This document shows positions 6,579 through 14,739 of a stretch of DNA of 28,940 nucleotides, piece by piece. Numbering within the stretch: position 1 is the first letter of the stretch; the number at the start of each line of letters is the position of its first letter. The notes under the pieces were generated by a model. That model did not search any database. It had not been told where the DNA came from and saw nothing but the letters and a program-made list of their open reading frames with translations. The stretch comes from JACDAN01 sp035711385 (GTDB taxonomy: Bacteria; Actinomycetota; Thermoleophilia; Gaiellales; Gaiellaceae): the NCBI GenBank assembly GCA_035711385.1, contig DASTCG010000080.1:1-28940 (forward strand), given 5' to 3'. Position numbers and translations under genes: made by a program.

Positions 6579-9038
6579 ATGGTGCAAGAGACCGTCGAGC
6601 AGACCAACCCTTCAAAGGCGACCCTCGCCCTCATCACGGACGCCCGCCGGGCAGAGACCTGGGCGGGAGAGCCGTTCCTGCACGACGAGGAGGAGCCCGA
6701 GACCGTGCTCGCCGCGGGGACGGCGCGACGCCGCGCGCTCGACGACGCACTCGCGGAGATCGACGCCGGCGCCGCCGCTCCCTCCCCAGAGTGGAAGGTT
6801 CACTATGCGCTGATGCTCGGCCTCGAGCGGGTGCTGACCGAGCATCCGCCGCACCTCAAGTCGGGCACGGAGCTCCGCCGCCATCAGGTCGACGCGCTCG
6901 CCGGGATGCTCACCGAGCTGATCGCCGCCAACCAGAAGGCGGCCGAGAACGGCAACGGCAACGGCCAGCCGAAGCTCGAGGAGGTCGACGAGCTCGAGGA
7001 CGACGAGGACGACTTCGAGGTCGACGGCGAGGTCGAGCCGCTCCCGCTCCCCGACGAGGACCCCGGCGCCGCCCGCCGCTACCGGTTCCGCCATCCCACG
7101 GCCTCCGGCAAGACGATCGCCGCCGCCGGTTTCGTCGAGGCGGCCCGGACGGAGGGCGTCCTGATCCTCACGCACCGGCGGCTGCTCGTGAACCAGTTCA
7201 ACCGCGACCTCACCGCAGAGGGCTACGGCGAGCAATTGAAGCCCGCCGTCGAGAAGGGCCAGCCGGCGCCGCGACCCGATGTGATCACCGTCCAGACCTA
7301 CGCCTGGTTCGCGCGCCATGTGAACGACCTCGAGAAGAGCGCGTACCAGCTCGTGATCTGCGACGAGGCGCACACCGCGCTCGGAGAGAAGACGAGCGCC
7401 GCGATCCGCAGCTACACGGAGCCGCTCTACATCGGCATGACCGCCACGGAGCAGCTGATCGCGAAGCAGGTCTCGGACGTCTTCCCGGCCTCGGTCGACG
7501 ACCTTCCCCTCCAGGATGCGGCCAGACGTGGGCTGATCGCGCCGCTTCGCTGCCTCCGCGTCCCTCCGGCGGCGGCAATCAACTCGGTGCCGATCGTGGG
7601 CGGGGACTTCGAGGAGCGCGCCCTGGCCGAGGTCTTGGATCACCAGGCCCTGAACCAGGCGGCCGCGAGCCTCTACCGAGACCGGTTCGACTCCACGCCG
7701 GGAATCGTCTACGCCGCCGGCGTCGAGCACGCCTACAACCTCGCCCGCGAGTTCCGCGCCGCCGGCCTGAAGGCCGAGGCTGTCAGCGGCCGCACGCCGC
7801 CGGTCAAGCTGGCGGAGATCCTCGCGGGCTACGAGCGCGGCGAGATCGACATCCTCATCAACGCCATGCTCCTCGCCGAGGGCTGGAACTCGCCACGCGC
7901 GACGGTCTGCATGCACCTCGCGCCGACGGCGAGCCGCCGCGTCTACCAGCAGCGGATCGGGCGGATCATGCGAATGCACCCGCGGAAGGAGGCCGGAATC
8001 GTCGTCGACTTCGTGCCCAAGGGCGCGACGCACCACGAGCGCGTCGTCTCGCTCCACAGCCTCCTCGACGCCGACTTCTACCGCGAGGGAGCCCGGGTCA
8101 CTCCGGCGCCGCGCCGCCGGCCGCAGCGCCGGGCTCGGCGCAAGCTCTCGCCGGCGCCGTGGCTCGTCCCGGTCACGCCGGACGTCAAGCGCCGACTGAG
8201 CGTCATCGCGCGCGAGTGGCAGCGGGTCGACCCGCGCTACCTCGACGAGGACGAGCAGCGCTTCTGGGCGACGATCGCCGGCCGCCAGGTGCGGTTCGAG
8301 GAACGGGTCGAGTTCGTGAAGAAGCTGACCGAGGCGAGCACGACGCGCGGCGCCCTGGAGCAGTTCCTGTTCACCTGCGCCGCGGAGAACCCGAACAGGC
8401 GGCTGCGGATGACAGCCCTTGCCGACCGGGTCGCGATGGGCGTCGACCGGGCGAGCTTCGACGATCTCGTCACGCTCGTGACCCAGGCGCCCACGTGGGA
8501 GAAGGACCGGGCGCAGGGCGTCCGGATCCTCCTGCGCGGCCTCGCCGAGGGGAAGGCCGACGCGCCCGAGCAGATCCTCTGGCGCTGGACCTGGCGGCTC
8601 GCCCGCGCCACGCGAAAGATCCAGGATCGCCGGGCCAGCGCCGAGTATCCCGAGGCCAAGCGTCTGCTCGGCGCCCTCGCGAACTCAAGGGGACACCGGC
8701 ACGAGGAGAACGCCGCGAAGCTCGTCAACACGGCGCGCGAGCTGCCGATCGAGGTCGGCGCCGCGCTGCTGGCCTCGGCCGAGGGCTACACGCCGAAGGC
8801 AAGCCGCCTCATCGATGCGGCGCGGGAGAGCCTCGGCAGCGTCGAGGAGGTCGCGGCCGCGCTTGCGGAGAATCTGCCCCAGCCAAAGCTTCAGGGCCGC
8901 TCCCGCCGGAGGCGCCGACGCAAGAAGAAGGGCGCGAAGGCCCAGCAGGCCGGCGAGCAGAGTCAGAACGGCAAGCAGCCGGCCGAGGGGCCAAAGCCGT
9001 CGCCGGCGGACGAGCCGGCACCCGCCGAGACGAGCTAG
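6579..9038 (+). CDS. SF2 DEAD/DEAH-type helicase with acidic insert and basic C-terminal tail
   Basis: About 819 residues from ATG 6579. In-frame GTG 6570 (16 bases after GGAGGT) or TTG 6546 are alternatives. Visible motifs: a Q-like segment LRRHQVDALAGML before the core; Walker A as TASGKT (about 174-179), the family's usual GSGKT with Ala for Gly; DEAH box in ICDEAHTALG (about 262-265); motif III as MTAT; then the second RecA domain with motif V around LLAEGWNSPRAT and motif VI QQRIGRIMR (about 457-465). An acidic, Asn-Gly-containing insert (about 127-165) separates the Q-like segment from Walker A. The C-terminal 300 residues are helical and unassigned and end in an Arg/Lys run then Gln/Pro-rich tail. 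ATP-dependent nucleic-acid remodelling is certain in outline; RNA versus DNA substrate is not. Confidence 0.88.
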   Translation: MVQETVEQTNPSKATLALITDARRAETWAGEPFLHDEEEPETVLAAGTARRRALDDALAEIDAGAAAPSPEWKVHYALMLGLERVLTEHPPHLKSGTELRRHQVDALAGMLTELIAANQKAAENGNGNGQPKLEEVDELEDDEDDFEVDGEVEPLPLPDEDPGAARRYRFRHPTASGKTIAAAGFVEAARTEGVLILTHRRLLVNQFNRDLTAEGYGEQLKPAVEKGQPAPRPDVITVQTYAWFARHVNDLEKSAYQLVICDEAHTALGEKTSAAIRSYTEPLYIGMTATEQLIAKQVSDVFPASVDDLPLQDAARRGLIAPLRCLRVPPAAAINSVPIVGGDFEERALAEVLDHQALNQAAASLYRDRFDSTPGIVYAAGVEHAYNLAREFRAAGLKAEAVSGRTPPVKLAEILAGYERGEIDILINAMLLAEGWNSPRATVCMHLAPTASRRVYQQRIGRIMRMHPRKEAGIVVDFVPKGATHHERVVSLHSLLDADFYREGARVTPAPRRRPQRRARRKLSPAPWLVPVTPDVKRRLSVIAREWQRVDPRYLDEDEQRFWATIAGRQVRFEERVEFVKKLTEASTTRGALEQFLFTCAAENPNRRLRMTALADRVAMGVDRASFDDLVTLVTQAPTWEKDRAQGVRILLRGLAEGKADAPEQILWRWTWRLARATRKIQDRRASAEYPEAKRLLGALANSRGHRHEENAAKLVNTARELPIEVGAALLASAEGYTPKASRLIDAARESLGSVEEVAAALAENLPQPKLQGRSRRRRRRKKKGAKAQQAGEQSQNGKQPAEGPKPSPADEPAPAETS

Positions 9039-9053
9039 GCGCCCTCGGCGCTA
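9036..9053. terminator. Hairpin made by two convergent stop codons
   Basis: TAG-g-CGCC, loop CTC, GGCG-CTA: a 7-bp stem with one bulged base whose outer three pairs are the helicase stop (9036-9038) and the complement of the PAC2 stop (9051-9053). There is no T tract, so it is at best a weak bidirectional terminator for the convergent genes. Confidence 0.4.
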
Positions 9054-9938
9054 CTGCTCCGTCGCGGCCGGCGGATCGCCGTTCTGGCGGTCCCGCTCGC
9101 GGAGGAACCGCGTGAGCTCGGCCGCCAGCGCGTCGCCCGAGGGAATGTCCTCCTCGTCGAGCTCGTCTGCTCGCCGTTCCAGATCCTCGACGTAGGCCTG
9201 CGTGTCGGCGTCCGCGGCAACCGCACGGCTCACCTGCTCCGCGTAGCCCTCCCCGGCCTCCTCGAGCTCCGTGACCTCGACCTCGACGCCGAGGATGTCG
9301 CCGAGGCGCTGACAGAGCGCGAGCGCGGCGCGTGGGCTCGGCGTCAGCGAGACGTAGTGCGGCACCGCCGCCCAGAGGCTCGCCGACGGCACCCCGTGTT
9401 GCTTGCAGGCGTCGTGGAGCACCCCGACGATCCCGGTCGGGCCCTCGTACCGGGAAGCCTGGAGGCCGAGGCGCTCGACGAGCTCGTCGTCGCTCGCGCT
9501 CCCCGTCACCGGGCTCGGGCGGGTGTGCGGAATGTCGGCGAGCAGCGACCCGAGGGTCACGACCAGCTCGACGCCGAGCTCCTGGGCGAAGCCGGTGACG
9601 AGCTCCGTGAACGCGCGCCAGCGGAGGTTTGGCTCGATCCCGAGCAGGAGCACCACGTCCCGGTCCATGCCGTCGACCCGAGCGTGGTAGAAGGCGGTTT
9701 CCGGCCAGTCGATGTGGCGCGTGATGCCGTCGATCAGCTTCACGTGCGGCCTCGTCGCCTGGAAGTCGAAGAACTCCTCGGGGTCCACGTCGGCGATCTG
9801 CTCGGCACCCCAGAGCTTCGCGAGGTACCCGGCGGCGAGCGAGGCGCCCTGGCCGCCGTCGTTCCAGCCGCGGAAGGCGGCGATCAGGATCGGGCGATCG
9901 AGAGTCGGCTTGCTGGAGATCCGCAGCTCGTCTGCCAT
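9051..9938 (-). CDS. PAC2 family protein (proteasome-assembly-chaperone-like)
   Basis: 295 residues. The N-terminus PILIAAFRGWNDGGQGAS is the family's hallmark, followed by ADVDPEEFFDFQATRP and a Rossmann-like strand order with VVLLLGIEPNLRW and LVVTLGSLLADIPHTRPSPV. The family is common in actinobacteria that carry 20S proteasomes; its bacterial function is not established, and chaperoning is by analogy with eukaryotic PAC2. The C-terminal 45 residues are acidic (LERRADELDEEDIP) and probably coiled. It is the last gene of the selD operon, starting 9 bp after the ctaA stop. Confidence 0.85.
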   Translation of the reverse strand: MADELRISSKPTLDRPILIAAFRGWNDGGQGASLAAGYLAKLWGAEQIADVDPEEFFDFQATRPHVKLIDGITRHIDWPETAFYHARVDGMDRDVVLLLGIEPNLRWRAFTELVTGFAQELGVELVVTLGSLLADIPHTRPSPVTGSASDDELVERLGLQASRYEGPTGIVGVLHDACKQHGVPSASLWAAVPHYVSLTPSPRAALALCQRLGDILGVEVEVTELEEAGEGYAEQVSRAVAADADTQAYVEDLERRADELDEEDIPSGDALAAELTRFLRERDRQNGDPPAATEQ

Positions 9939-9947
9939 CGGTCCACC

Positions 9948-10829
9948 TTACCCCGGTCGGGCGTCTAGCCAACGGGGCGGCAGCCACAGCATCGCCGCCA
10001 GCGCGACCGTCAGGCTCCAGACGGCGGCGGCGAGCGCCACGTGGACCGCCACGATGCCCCAGGGCAGCTCCAGGCGCCACTGGAGCTCGCCCACCGCCAT
10101 CTGCGCGACGAGCACGGCGAGGAGCGCGAGCGAGAAGCGGAAGAGCCGCGGCGCGAGAGAGCGGCGGGCGACGATGTAGCCGAGAACGAAGAGGAGCACG
10201 CAGCCGAAGGCCGCCGTCACCCGGACGTGCAGGTAGATGGCATCCGGGAGGTTCCAGAGCCGCTCGACGACGTCGGGATCGCCCGAGTGAGGCCCCGCGC
10301 CGGTCACGAGCGTGCCGGTCAGGACGAGCGCCAGGCAGGCGAGCGCGAGGACGATGCCGCCCACCCGCAGCTCGCGGGGAAACCGGACCGCCCCGGCCCC
10401 CCGCTCCGCCCGCAGCGCCTCGAGCAGGACGACGATGGCCCCGGCGAGGGCGAGCAACGCGACGAGGAAGTGCACCATCACCATTTCCGGCGGAAGGTCG
10501 TACCGGATCGTCGCGAGGCCGAGAGGCGCTTCCGCGACCGTGAGGACGACGACCGCGACGGCGGTCCAGAACGTCCAGCGGGGAAGCCGGCGGGCGGCCC
10601 ACGCGGTCAGGATCGCGAGGGTGATCGGGAAGATGCCGAACACCCGGTTGCCGAACTCGACGAACGCGTGGGCGTCGTCCTCGGGGAAGAACGCGCCTGC
10701 CTCGCAGCCCGGCCAGCCTTCACACCCGAGCCCGGAGCCGGTGAGGCGCACGAGCGAGCCGGTGATCACGATCACGTAGAGCGACGCCACAGTGAGGGTG
10801 GCGAGCCAGCGGACGCGTGTCGGCGTCAC
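9948..10829 (-). CDS. ctaA: Heme A synthase (COX15/CtaA family)
   Basis: Oxidises the C8 methyl of heme O to heme A for cytochrome aa3 oxidase; integral membrane, eight helices. I chose the GTG at 10829 (293 aa) because it overlaps the upstream stop (GTGA) and places the first helix (about 9-29) normally. Seen: loop cysteines Cys36 and Cys42 in GLGCEGWPGC, presumed heme-axial histidines His120, His201 and His263, and the catalytic-type Glu58. In the ExxH motif of the Bacillus enzyme the His is Asn here (E58-F-G-N61-R), a variant that I believe is frequent in actinobacteria. No ctaB or cox genes are in the window. Confidence 0.92.
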   Translation of the reverse strand: MTPTRVRWLATLTVASLYVIVITGSLVRLTGSGLGCEGWPGCEAGAFFPEDDAHAFVEFGNRVFGIFPITLAILTAWAARRLPRWTFWTAVAVVVLTVAEAPLGLATIRYDLPPEMVMVHFLVALLALAGAIVVLLEALRAERGAGAVRFPRELRVGGIVLALACLALVLTGTLVTGAGPHSGDPDVVERLWNLPDAIYLHVRVTAAFGCVLLFVLGYIVARRSLAPRLFRFSLALLAVLVAQMAVGELQWRLELPWGIVAVHVALAAAVWSLTVALAAMLWLPPRWLDARPG

Positions 10830-11701
10830 TCGGCCTCCGCGCGTGCGAGGAAGTCGGAGAGGACCGCGCGGTACCGCTCGGGCTCCTCCGCGAACGCCGT
10901 GTGCGAGCTGTGCTCGAAGAGAATCCGGTCGGCGCCCGGGATCCCCCGCTGCGCCTGCTCGGCCAGCGTCGGCGTGCACTCGTCGTACCGGCCCGAGGTG
11001 ACGAGGGTCGACACCTCGATCTCGGGCAGACGGTCGCGGACGTCCCAGTCGCGCAGGCGACCGTTCGCGTTCCATTCGCTCGTCCCCCAGAGCGCTCGGT
11101 AGACGGCCCTGTTCTTCTGGGCAATGCCTTGCAGGACGAAGTCGGGACGCGGGTCGAGCCGACAGATGTGCCGGCGCGAGAACTCCTCGTCGGCGGCGAG
11201 GTAGTCCGGGTGGTCGACGGTTCCGGCAGCCTCGTGCTCGGCGATCGCGCGACGGTGGTGCTCGGGCAGCTGGTCGCGGAGCCGGGCCGCCTCCGCCGTC
11301 CACGTCGCGGACGCGGTGGGCGGCGAGTTGAGCGTCAGGCTGACGAGACCGTGCGGGCGTGTCAGGGCGTACTCGATCGCAAGCATGGCTCCCCAGGACG
11401 TGCCGAGGAGGTGGATCCGGTCGAGCCCGAGCGCCTCCCGGACCGTCCGCAGCTCGTCGAGGAAGAGCTCGACGGTCCAGAGATCCGGGTCGTCCGGCCG
11501 GTCGGAGGCACCGCACCCGAGCTGGTCGTAGACCACGAGCCGCCGCCCGTCCTCCGCAAGCTGCTCGAGCGGCTCGAAATACCAGTGGCTCGACCCGGGA
11601 CCGCCGTGGAGGCAGACGAGCGGAACGCCGCCTTCGGGCCCGACGTCGCGGTACCAGGTATGGAACCCGCGAAACGGGATGCGCCCCTCCACGACTCTCA
11701 T
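10826..11701 (-). CDS. pip: Proline iminopeptidase-like alpha/beta hydrolase
   Basis: 291 residues. Family order is complete: HGGPG oxyanion loop (32-36), nucleophile Ser102 in GTSWG, Asp240 in SGRYDECTP, His267 in FEHSSHTAF, plus the YDQLGCGASDRP segment typical of proline iminopeptidases. It would release N-terminal proline or another residue from short peptides in the cytoplasm. There is no signal peptide. ATGA overlap with apgM upstream and GTGA overlap with ctaA downstream place it inside the operon. The cap domain (about 125-210) determines specificity; tricorn-type F1 or amidase activity on other small substrates cannot be excluded. Confidence 0.87.
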   Translation of the reverse strand: MRVVEGRIPFRGFHTWYRDVGPEGGVPLVCLHGGPGSSHWYFEPLEQLAEDGRRLVVYDQLGCGASDRPDDPDLWTVELFLDELRTVREALGLDRIHLLGTSWGAMLAIEYALTRPHGLVSLTLNSPPTASATWTAEAARLRDQLPEHHRRAIAEHEAAGTVDHPDYLAADEEFSRRHICRLDPRPDFVLQGIAQKNRAVYRALWGTSEWNANGRLRDWDVRDRLPEIEVSTLVTSGRYDECTPTLAEQAQRGIPGADRILFEHSSHTAFAEEPERYRAVLSDFLARAEAE

Positions 11702-12948
11702 GGACGCAGCGGCTCGAGGATCGACGGGTAGCCGTCGGCCCCGGAGAACGGCGTGGGGTGGGAACCGAGGTACAGCGGGCGGTCGGCGGCGTTCAGGAGC
11801 ACCGGCATCAGGTCCGGCCCGCGGAGCCGGCCGAGGATCCCCTCCGCACACTGCAGCTCCCCGAAGCTCGTCACATCGTCGGCTCGGACGCTCGGCCCGG
11901 CCACGAGGAGCGGCACCGGGTCGCCTGAGTGGATCACCTCCGGAGACGCAGGTGTCGCGTGGTCGCCGGTGACGCAGACGACCGCGCGATCCGTCGGCAG
12001 CTCGCCGAGAGCGGTGTCCACGGCCTCGATCACCTGCTGCTTGATCGCCGGGCTTTTCGTATGTCCTGCCTCGTCCGTCGCCTTGAGGTGCGACCAAACG
12101 AAGGTCTCGCCGTCGTCGAGGCGCTCCGCGACGAGCCGGAGACGCCGCCGGACGTCGTGCGCCGGATCGTCCGTCTCCTCGACGTAGACCGGCTCGAGGC
12201 CGACAGCACGCGCGAGACCGCGCATGAACCGGGTCGCGGCAAGAAAGCCGCCCGTGACGCCGTGCCGCTGGAGGAACGTCGGCGCCGGACGCGGCCTCCC
12301 CCACCACTTGAGGGTGATGACGTTGAAGCGCTCGCCGGCGAGCCGGCCGAGGATCTCGCGCGTCCAGGTCTCTACCGCCCGCGCCGTCCGCTCGGCTTCG
12401 GGCGCCGCCGGCTGCGGACGGAGGACGGGGTACCGGTCGCGGAAGAAGGCGTCGGTGTCCGTCACCCGGTCGTCGGCGCCGCCGGCCACGCGAAGGATTG
12501 CCTCGCCACGCCCAACGTGGGAGAGCGTGAACCGCAGACCGTCCACCTCGATCTCCGCGCAGCGCTCGACGAGCGCGGCCGCCTCCTCCTCGTCCTCGTC
12601 CCGGCGCGGCCGTCCGGTGAGCCAGAGGGCGCCGTCCCGCTCGTCGGCGGGCCGGAGCGCGGCGAACGCGAAGGCGTCGGCCGGGTCGACGTCCTCCCCG
12701 GCGCCCAGCGCCTCGAGCACCGCCCGGCCCGGGAACTCGTCGGGCCGGTACCCGAGCATCGCCCAGTGCGCGACCTCGCTCGACGGAGCCCGGCCGGGCC
12801 CGACGGCGTAGAGGACGCCGTTCGAGCCGCGAGCCGCCAGCGAGTCGAGGTTCGGCGTCGCGGCGGCCTCGTTGCCGGTGCGCCCACCGAGGCTCTCGTG
12901 CGCGCGGTCTCCCAGCCCGTCCAGCAGGACGACGACGATCGGATACAC
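11698..12948 (-). CDS. apgM: 2,3-bisphosphoglycerate-independent phosphoglycerate mutase, archaeal type
   Basis: 416 residues, alkaline-phosphatase superfamily. Metal-binding motifs: VLLDGLGDR at the N-terminus, ATPNLDSLAARG, PSSEVAHWAMLGY with the candidate Ser nucleophile, and the C-terminal cluster KATDEAGHT, VTGDHATP and HSGDPVPLL. These fit ApgM, which interconverts 3- and 2-phosphoglycerate with two metal ions. The GTG start at 12948 begins the first strand (MYPIVVVLLDG) and follows nadM by 10 bp. A related phosphonopyruvate-decarboxylase-like activity is the main alternative, but the length and motif set favour ApgM. Confidence 0.88.
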   Translation of the reverse strand: MYPIVVVLLDGLGDRAHESLGGRTGNEAAATPNLDSLAARGSNGVLYAVGPGRAPSSEVAHWAMLGYRPDEFPGRAVLEALGAGEDVDPADAFAFAALRPADERDGALWLTGRPRRDEDEEEAAALVERCAEIEVDGLRFTLSHVGRGEAILRVAGGADDRVTDTDAFFRDRYPVLRPQPAAPEAERTARAVETWTREILGRLAGERFNVITLKWWGRPRPAPTFLQRHGVTGGFLAATRFMRGLARAVGLEPVYVEETDDPAHDVRRRLRLVAERLDDGETFVWSHLKATDEAGHTKSPAIKQQVIEAVDTALGELPTDRAVVCVTGDHATPASPEVIHSGDPVPLLVAGPSVRADDVTSFGELQCAEGILGRLRGPDLMPVLLNAADRPLYLGSHPTPFSGADGYPSILEPLRP

Positions 12949-12958
12949 GCAGCGGAGG

Positions 12959-13495
12959 CTAGACGGCGACGTGCTGGAGCTCGCGGATCACCCGCGCGAC
13001 GCCCGGTGGAACCATTGCCTCCCAGTCGGCGTCGCTCCTGAGCGCCTCACGCACGTCTGCGCCCGAGAGCTGCTTCTCCGCACCCTCGTCGAGGACGACC
13101 ACCTCGTAGCCGGCCTCCCGCATCCGGTCGAGCTTCGTCCCTCCCCACTCGGAGAAGAGACGGAGGTACTGGGTCACCCCTTCCGGCACGTATGCGGGCC
13201 AGAGCTCCGGCTCGTTGACGGGGAACGGGATCACGTGGACACGGGCGAGGTCGAGCCGAAGCTCCGTCGACGCCGCCTTCACCATCAGCATCCGCTCGAC
13301 GTAGCTCCAGGGGTTGGACTCGGGCAGATGCCGCAGCGGATCCGCCGGCTCCGGCCGGATGCGCGTCGGGTCGGGATTCGTGATCCCGACGAAGACCTCC
13401 TCGGAGCGCGAGGCCGCCCCGCGCAGGTACTCGAGATGGCCGTTGTGGAACGGCTGGAACCGTCCGTGGATCATGCCGCGCCCGGCGCGGCTCAT
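12959..13495 (-). CDS. nadM: Nicotinamide-nucleotide adenylyltransferase, NadM (archaeal) type
   Basis: 178 residues. GRFQPFHNGHLEYL (11-24) carries the HxGH nucleotidyl-transfer motif (His17, His20); ITNPDPTR follows, then PWSYVERMLM, and the C-terminus has LSGADVREAL and WEAMVPPGVARVI. These match the NadM branch of NMN adenylyltransferases, which makes NAD from NMN and ATP. Start at ATG 13495 overlaps the selD stop (ATGA); Met8 is a later alternative. An NAD synthetase gene lies 13 kb away in the same window. A cytidylyltransferase of the same fold is the alternative; the PFHNGH and C-terminal segments support NMNAT. Confidence 0.85.
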   Translation of the reverse strand: MSRAGRGMIHGRFQPFHNGHLEYLRGAASRSEEVFVGITNPDPTRIRPEPADPLRHLPESNPWSYVERMLMVKAASTELRLDLARVHVIPFPVNEPELWPAYVPEGVTQYLRLFSEWGGTKLDRMREAGYEVVVLDEGAEKQLSGADVREALRSDADWEAMVPPGVARVIRELQHVAV

Positions 13496-14523
13496 TCCAC
13501 GACGACCCCGGCGCCCTCCTCGACCCGGCCGACGCGCCGGAGAAACAGCTTCCGCGCCTGGAACTCGGCCTCGAGCACCGATGCGCGCTCGGACGGCACC
13601 GAGACGAGCAGGCCCCCGGCCGTCTGCGGGTCGAACCCGAGCGCGACGAGCGTCTCCGGGGCACCGTCGGCCTCGAGGTGGGGGCCCGCGAACTCGCGGT
13701 TCCGCGGATCCCCGCTCGTCCGCACACCCGACCGCGCGAGGTCGAGCGCGCCGTCGATCGCCGGGAACCGCTCGGACTCGAGACGGAGCTGGACGCCGCT
13801 CCGATCTGCGACCTCGTAGGCGTGTCCGAAGAGCCCGAAGCCGGTCACGTCCGTGACGGCATTCGGCTCGACCCGGCGAAGGACGGAGGCCGCCTCCATG
13901 TTCAGCGTCCGCATCCAGCGAACCGCCCGCTCGAGCTGCTGCTGCCCGGCGTGGCCCAGCTTGTAGCCGGTCATGATCAGCCCGGTCCCGAGCGGCTTGG
14001 TGAGGAAGATCGCGTCGCCCGGTCTCGCGCCGCCCTTCGGCCAGAGCCCGTCGGGGCTGACCGTGCCGACGACGGCGAGCCCGTACTTCGGCTCCTCGTC
14101 CCGGATCGTGTGGCCTCCGGCGAGGATTCCGCCCGACTTGCGGACCTGCTCGTCGGCGGCCGCGAAGATCTCGGCGAGCATCTCGCTCGGCAGCGACTCC
14201 GGGAAGGCCGCGATCGACAGCGCGAGCAGCGGCGTTCCTCCCATCGCGAACACGTCGTTCAGGGCGTTCGTGGCGGCGATTGCGCCGTAGTCGGCGGGGT
14301 CGTCGACGACCGGCGGGAAGAAGTCGAGCGTGAAGATGAGCGCGCGGTCGTCGTCGAGCCGGTAGACGGCCGCGTCGTCGGCGGGCGCCAGGCCGACGAG
14401 CAGATCCTCGGCCTCGACGGGTACGAAGCCGCGCAGAAGCTCCTCGAGCCGGGCCGCCGAGTACTTCGCGGCGCAGCCTCCGCACGAGGCGAGGTCGGTC
14501 AGCTTGATCTGGGCGGTCTCCAC
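13492..14523 (-). CDS. selD: Selenide, water dikinase (selenophosphate synthetase), Cys form
   Basis: Makes selenophosphate from selenide and ATP for selenocysteine or selenouridine. Start chosen at GTG 14523 (343 aa). This places the catalytic pair at exactly Cys17 and Lys20 (SCGGCAAK), the E. coli numbering; the open frame extends further up but without coding character. Other motifs: DDAAVYRLDDDRALIFTLDFFPP, NALNDVFAMGG, ILAGGHTIRDEEPKYGLAVVG, and TDVTGFGLFGHAYE. The catalytic residue is a true Cys codon (TGC), so this is not itself a selenoprotein. It leads the six-gene minus-strand operon. No selA, selB, ybbB or selenocysteine tRNA gene is visible here. Confidence 0.93.
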   Translation of the reverse strand: METAQIKLTDLASCGGCAAKYSAARLEELLRGFVPVEAEDLLVGLAPADDAAVYRLDDDRALIFTLDFFPPVVDDPADYGAIAATNALNDVFAMGGTPLLALSIAAFPESLPSEMLAEIFAAADEQVRKSGGILAGGHTIRDEEPKYGLAVVGTVSPDGLWPKGGARPGDAIFLTKPLGTGLIMTGYKLGHAGQQQLERAVRWMRTLNMEAASVLRRVEPNAVTDVTGFGLFGHAYEVADRSGVQLRLESERFPAIDGALDLARSGVRTSGDPRNREFAGPHLEADGAPETLVALGFDPQTAGGLLVSVPSERASVLEAEFQARKLFLRRVGRVEEGAGVVVE

Positions 14524-14595
14524 GATCCTGAGGGCGGAATGGTGCCGGTCGGGCTTTCCCGGGTCAACGCCGACGATTGCAGCCCTATTCCACGA

Positions 14596-14623
14596 AAAGG
14601 CGGCGGTCGAAACCGCCGCCTTT
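14596..14623 (-). terminator. Perfect 12-bp hairpin with T4 tail upstream of selD
   Basis: AAAGGCGGCGGT (14596-14607) pairs with ACCGCCGCCTTT (14612-14623) around a 4-base loop. On the minus strand the stem is followed by TTTTCG, fitting an intrinsic terminator for the XRE/peptide transcript, or an attenuator in a long selD leader. In the plus direction the tail is only TTT. Confidence 0.75.
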
Positions 14624-14629
14624 GTCAGG

Positions 14630-14682
14630 GGAGAGGAGGAGCTTGGTTCCCGAACGCACTTCGGCAACCCGGCCTCCTCTCC
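14630..14682 (-). other. Three-tier extended hairpin 7 nt upstream of the terminator
   Basis: Outer stem of 10 bp (GGAGAGGAGG 14630-14639 with CCTCCTCTCC 14673-14682), asymmetric internal loop, GGTT/AACC (14645-14648 with 14666-14669), single mismatch, CCGAA/TTCGG (14650-14654 with 14660-14664), 5-nt loop. In the minus direction it directly precedes the terminator at 14596-14623, the order expected of a regulatory leader (folded domain, then terminator) in front of selD. I cannot match it to a known riboswitch class. Strand assignment follows selD and is inference. Confidence 0.55.
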
Positions 14683-14739
14683 TACAAGGACCCGCGGGCG
14701 CGAAAAATCTTCCAAAGCCGGGCCGTCGTCGGAGGGGCC

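Noticed and set aside
3864..6587. 907-codon minus-strand open frame opposite the thiolase and FadJ-like genes
   Set aside because: Arg/Asp/Val/Leu-rich composition of an antisense shadow; the plus-strand frames carry all catalytic motifs.
7683..7700. GGTTCGA-like T-loop sequence
   Set aside because: Inside the helicase coding frame, with no surrounding tRNA fold.
14461..14475. Selenocysteine in the SelD active site
   Set aside because: The codon at the catalytic position is TGC (Cys), with no in-frame TGA.
14630..14682. c-di-GMP (GEMM) or c-di-AMP (ydaO) riboswitch, suggested by CCGGGTTGCCG and GGGAACC fragments
   Set aside because: The other conserved blocks of either class are missing from the flanks.
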